The translations under genes and the position numbers were made by a program. Shown in pieces: positions 63,539 through 64,000 of a stretch of DNA of 64,000 bases. Within the stretch, counting starts at the first letter, position 1. Every line of letters starts with the position of its first letter. The notes beneath the pieces are model-generated. The model did not search any database and was not told the origin of the DNA. It saw nothing but the letters and a program-made list of their open reading frames with translations. The stretch is from Psychroflexus planctonicus (GTDB taxonomy: Bacteria; Bacteroidota; Bacteroidia; Flavobacteriales; Flavobacteriaceae). The stretch lies in contig NZ_BMGM01000008.1 of the NCBI RefSeq assembly GCF_014640195.1, forward strand, positions 62,001-126,000, read 5' to 3'.

Positions 63539-63991
63539 GTGACCAATTTAGTCGGTTCATACGAGTGTAAAATTGATGCAAAAGCTAGACTTATGCTGCC
63601 TTCTGCGTTGAAAAAACAGTTGGCGGCAAACTTAGTAGACGGCTTCGTGTTGAAGCGTTCTGTGTTTCAAGAATGCTTAGAAATGTACCCGATGAAAGAG
63701 TGGAATGAGCTCATGAAGAAGTTGAATGGCTTAAACCGTTTTAAGAAAAAGAACAACGACTTTATTAGAAAATTTACTGCCGGAGTGAAGCAAGTTGAAG
63801 TAGATGCAAACGGTAGGCTTCTAATTCCGAAAGATTTGGTTGGTTTTGCAGGAATACAAAAAGAAATTGTGGTGGCTTCGGCTATCAATATCATAGAAAT
63901 TTGGGATAAATCGAAGTATGAATCGGCTATTTCTTCTTTTGAAGATTTTGCAGATTTAGCTGAAGAAGTAATGGGAGATGACAGCGAGTAA
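63539..63991 (+). CDS. mraZ: Transcriptional regulator MraZ
   Basis: A 150-residue SpoVT/AbrB-like DNA-binding protein starting at GTG 63539 (MTNLVGSYECKIDAKARLML). Two tandem half-domains each carry the family motif: DAKARLMLPSALKK near the start and DANGRLLIPKDLVGFAG in the second half. MraZ is the first gene of the division/cell-wall cluster and represses it. The frame is also open from a GTG at 63497, but that lies inside the MraZ boxes and before the -7 element. rsmH is expected next, beyond the window; its ATG would fall near 63999. Confidence 0.93.
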   Translation: MTNLVGSYECKIDAKARLMLPSALKKQLAANLVDGFVLKRSVFQECLEMYPMKEWNELMKKLNGLNRFKKKNNDFIRKFTAGVKQVEVDANGRLLIPKDLVGFAGIQKEIVVASAINIIEIWDKSKYESAISSFEDFADLAEEVMGDDSE

Positions 63992-64000
63992 GTATCACAT

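Overview
The window is chromosomal DNA of a marine-type member of the Flavobacteriaceae (Bacteroidota). The evidence is low GC, few Shine-Dalgarno sites, TAnnTTTG -7 promoter elements, a SusC/SusD pair, type IX secretion (T9SS) C-terminal sorting tails, type III glutamine synthetase, and many lipoproteins and TonB-dependent receptors. I cannot name the genus from sequence alone.

Layout. 1-6430 (+): end of an AsmA-like gene, rpsU with a strong terminator, then an FMN reductase, pabB, tilS and dsbD. 6431-9520: a FAS1-cupredoxin fusion lipoprotein, a Cys-rich unknown protein and a YoeB-type toxin-antitoxin pair, all on minus. 9521-11654 (+): mnmA and a nitronate monooxygenase-like gene, followed by a repeat-rich spacer. 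12026-19727 (-): an M1-peptidase-like/beta-barrel protein that has lost its zinc site, a secreted nuclease-fold protein, a LOG-family protein and uvrA. 19949-20880: yqeY, an unusual tRNA-Arg(TCG), and a copy of the tRNA 3' end split by a palindromic element.

20880-39967 is the accessory heart of the window, a beta-glucan (probably laminarin-type) polysaccharide utilization locus. Transcribed leftward from 36888 it holds a secreted carbohydrate-binding protein, SusC, SusD, a PKD-containing surface glycan-binding protein, a multimodular GH5 enzyme, a small Ig/FN3-like lipoprotein, a GH16 and a GH30 lipoprotein and a sugar-porter permease. A divergent membrane-spanning regulator (beta-propeller, Y_Y_Y, TM helix, LuxR-type HTH) starts at 37142. 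The working model is surface capture by the binding proteins and SusD, cutting by GH5/GH16, import through SusC, side-chain removal by GH30 and uptake of small sugars by the permease. A binding domain of about 165 residues occurs three times in two proteins of the locus and is the best candidate for something under-described.

40429-64000: a TlpA-like thioredoxin, a BlaR1-like M56 sensor and its BlaI repressor with an evident operator; a Ca/Na exchanger; glutamine synthetase III; a DUF4174-like gene broken by a 2-bp duplication; an outer-membrane barrel; two flavoprotein reductases around an unknown membrane protein; rpe; an Asp-rich lipoprotein; a cysteine desulfurase; a GH13 amylase lipoprotein with a TonB-dependent receptor; an M23 peptidase; engB; an alpha/beta hydrolase; and mraZ with three MraZ boxes, the expected first gene of the division/cell-wall cluster that would continue past the window.

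All functional calls come from reading motifs and gene order. No database search was possible.
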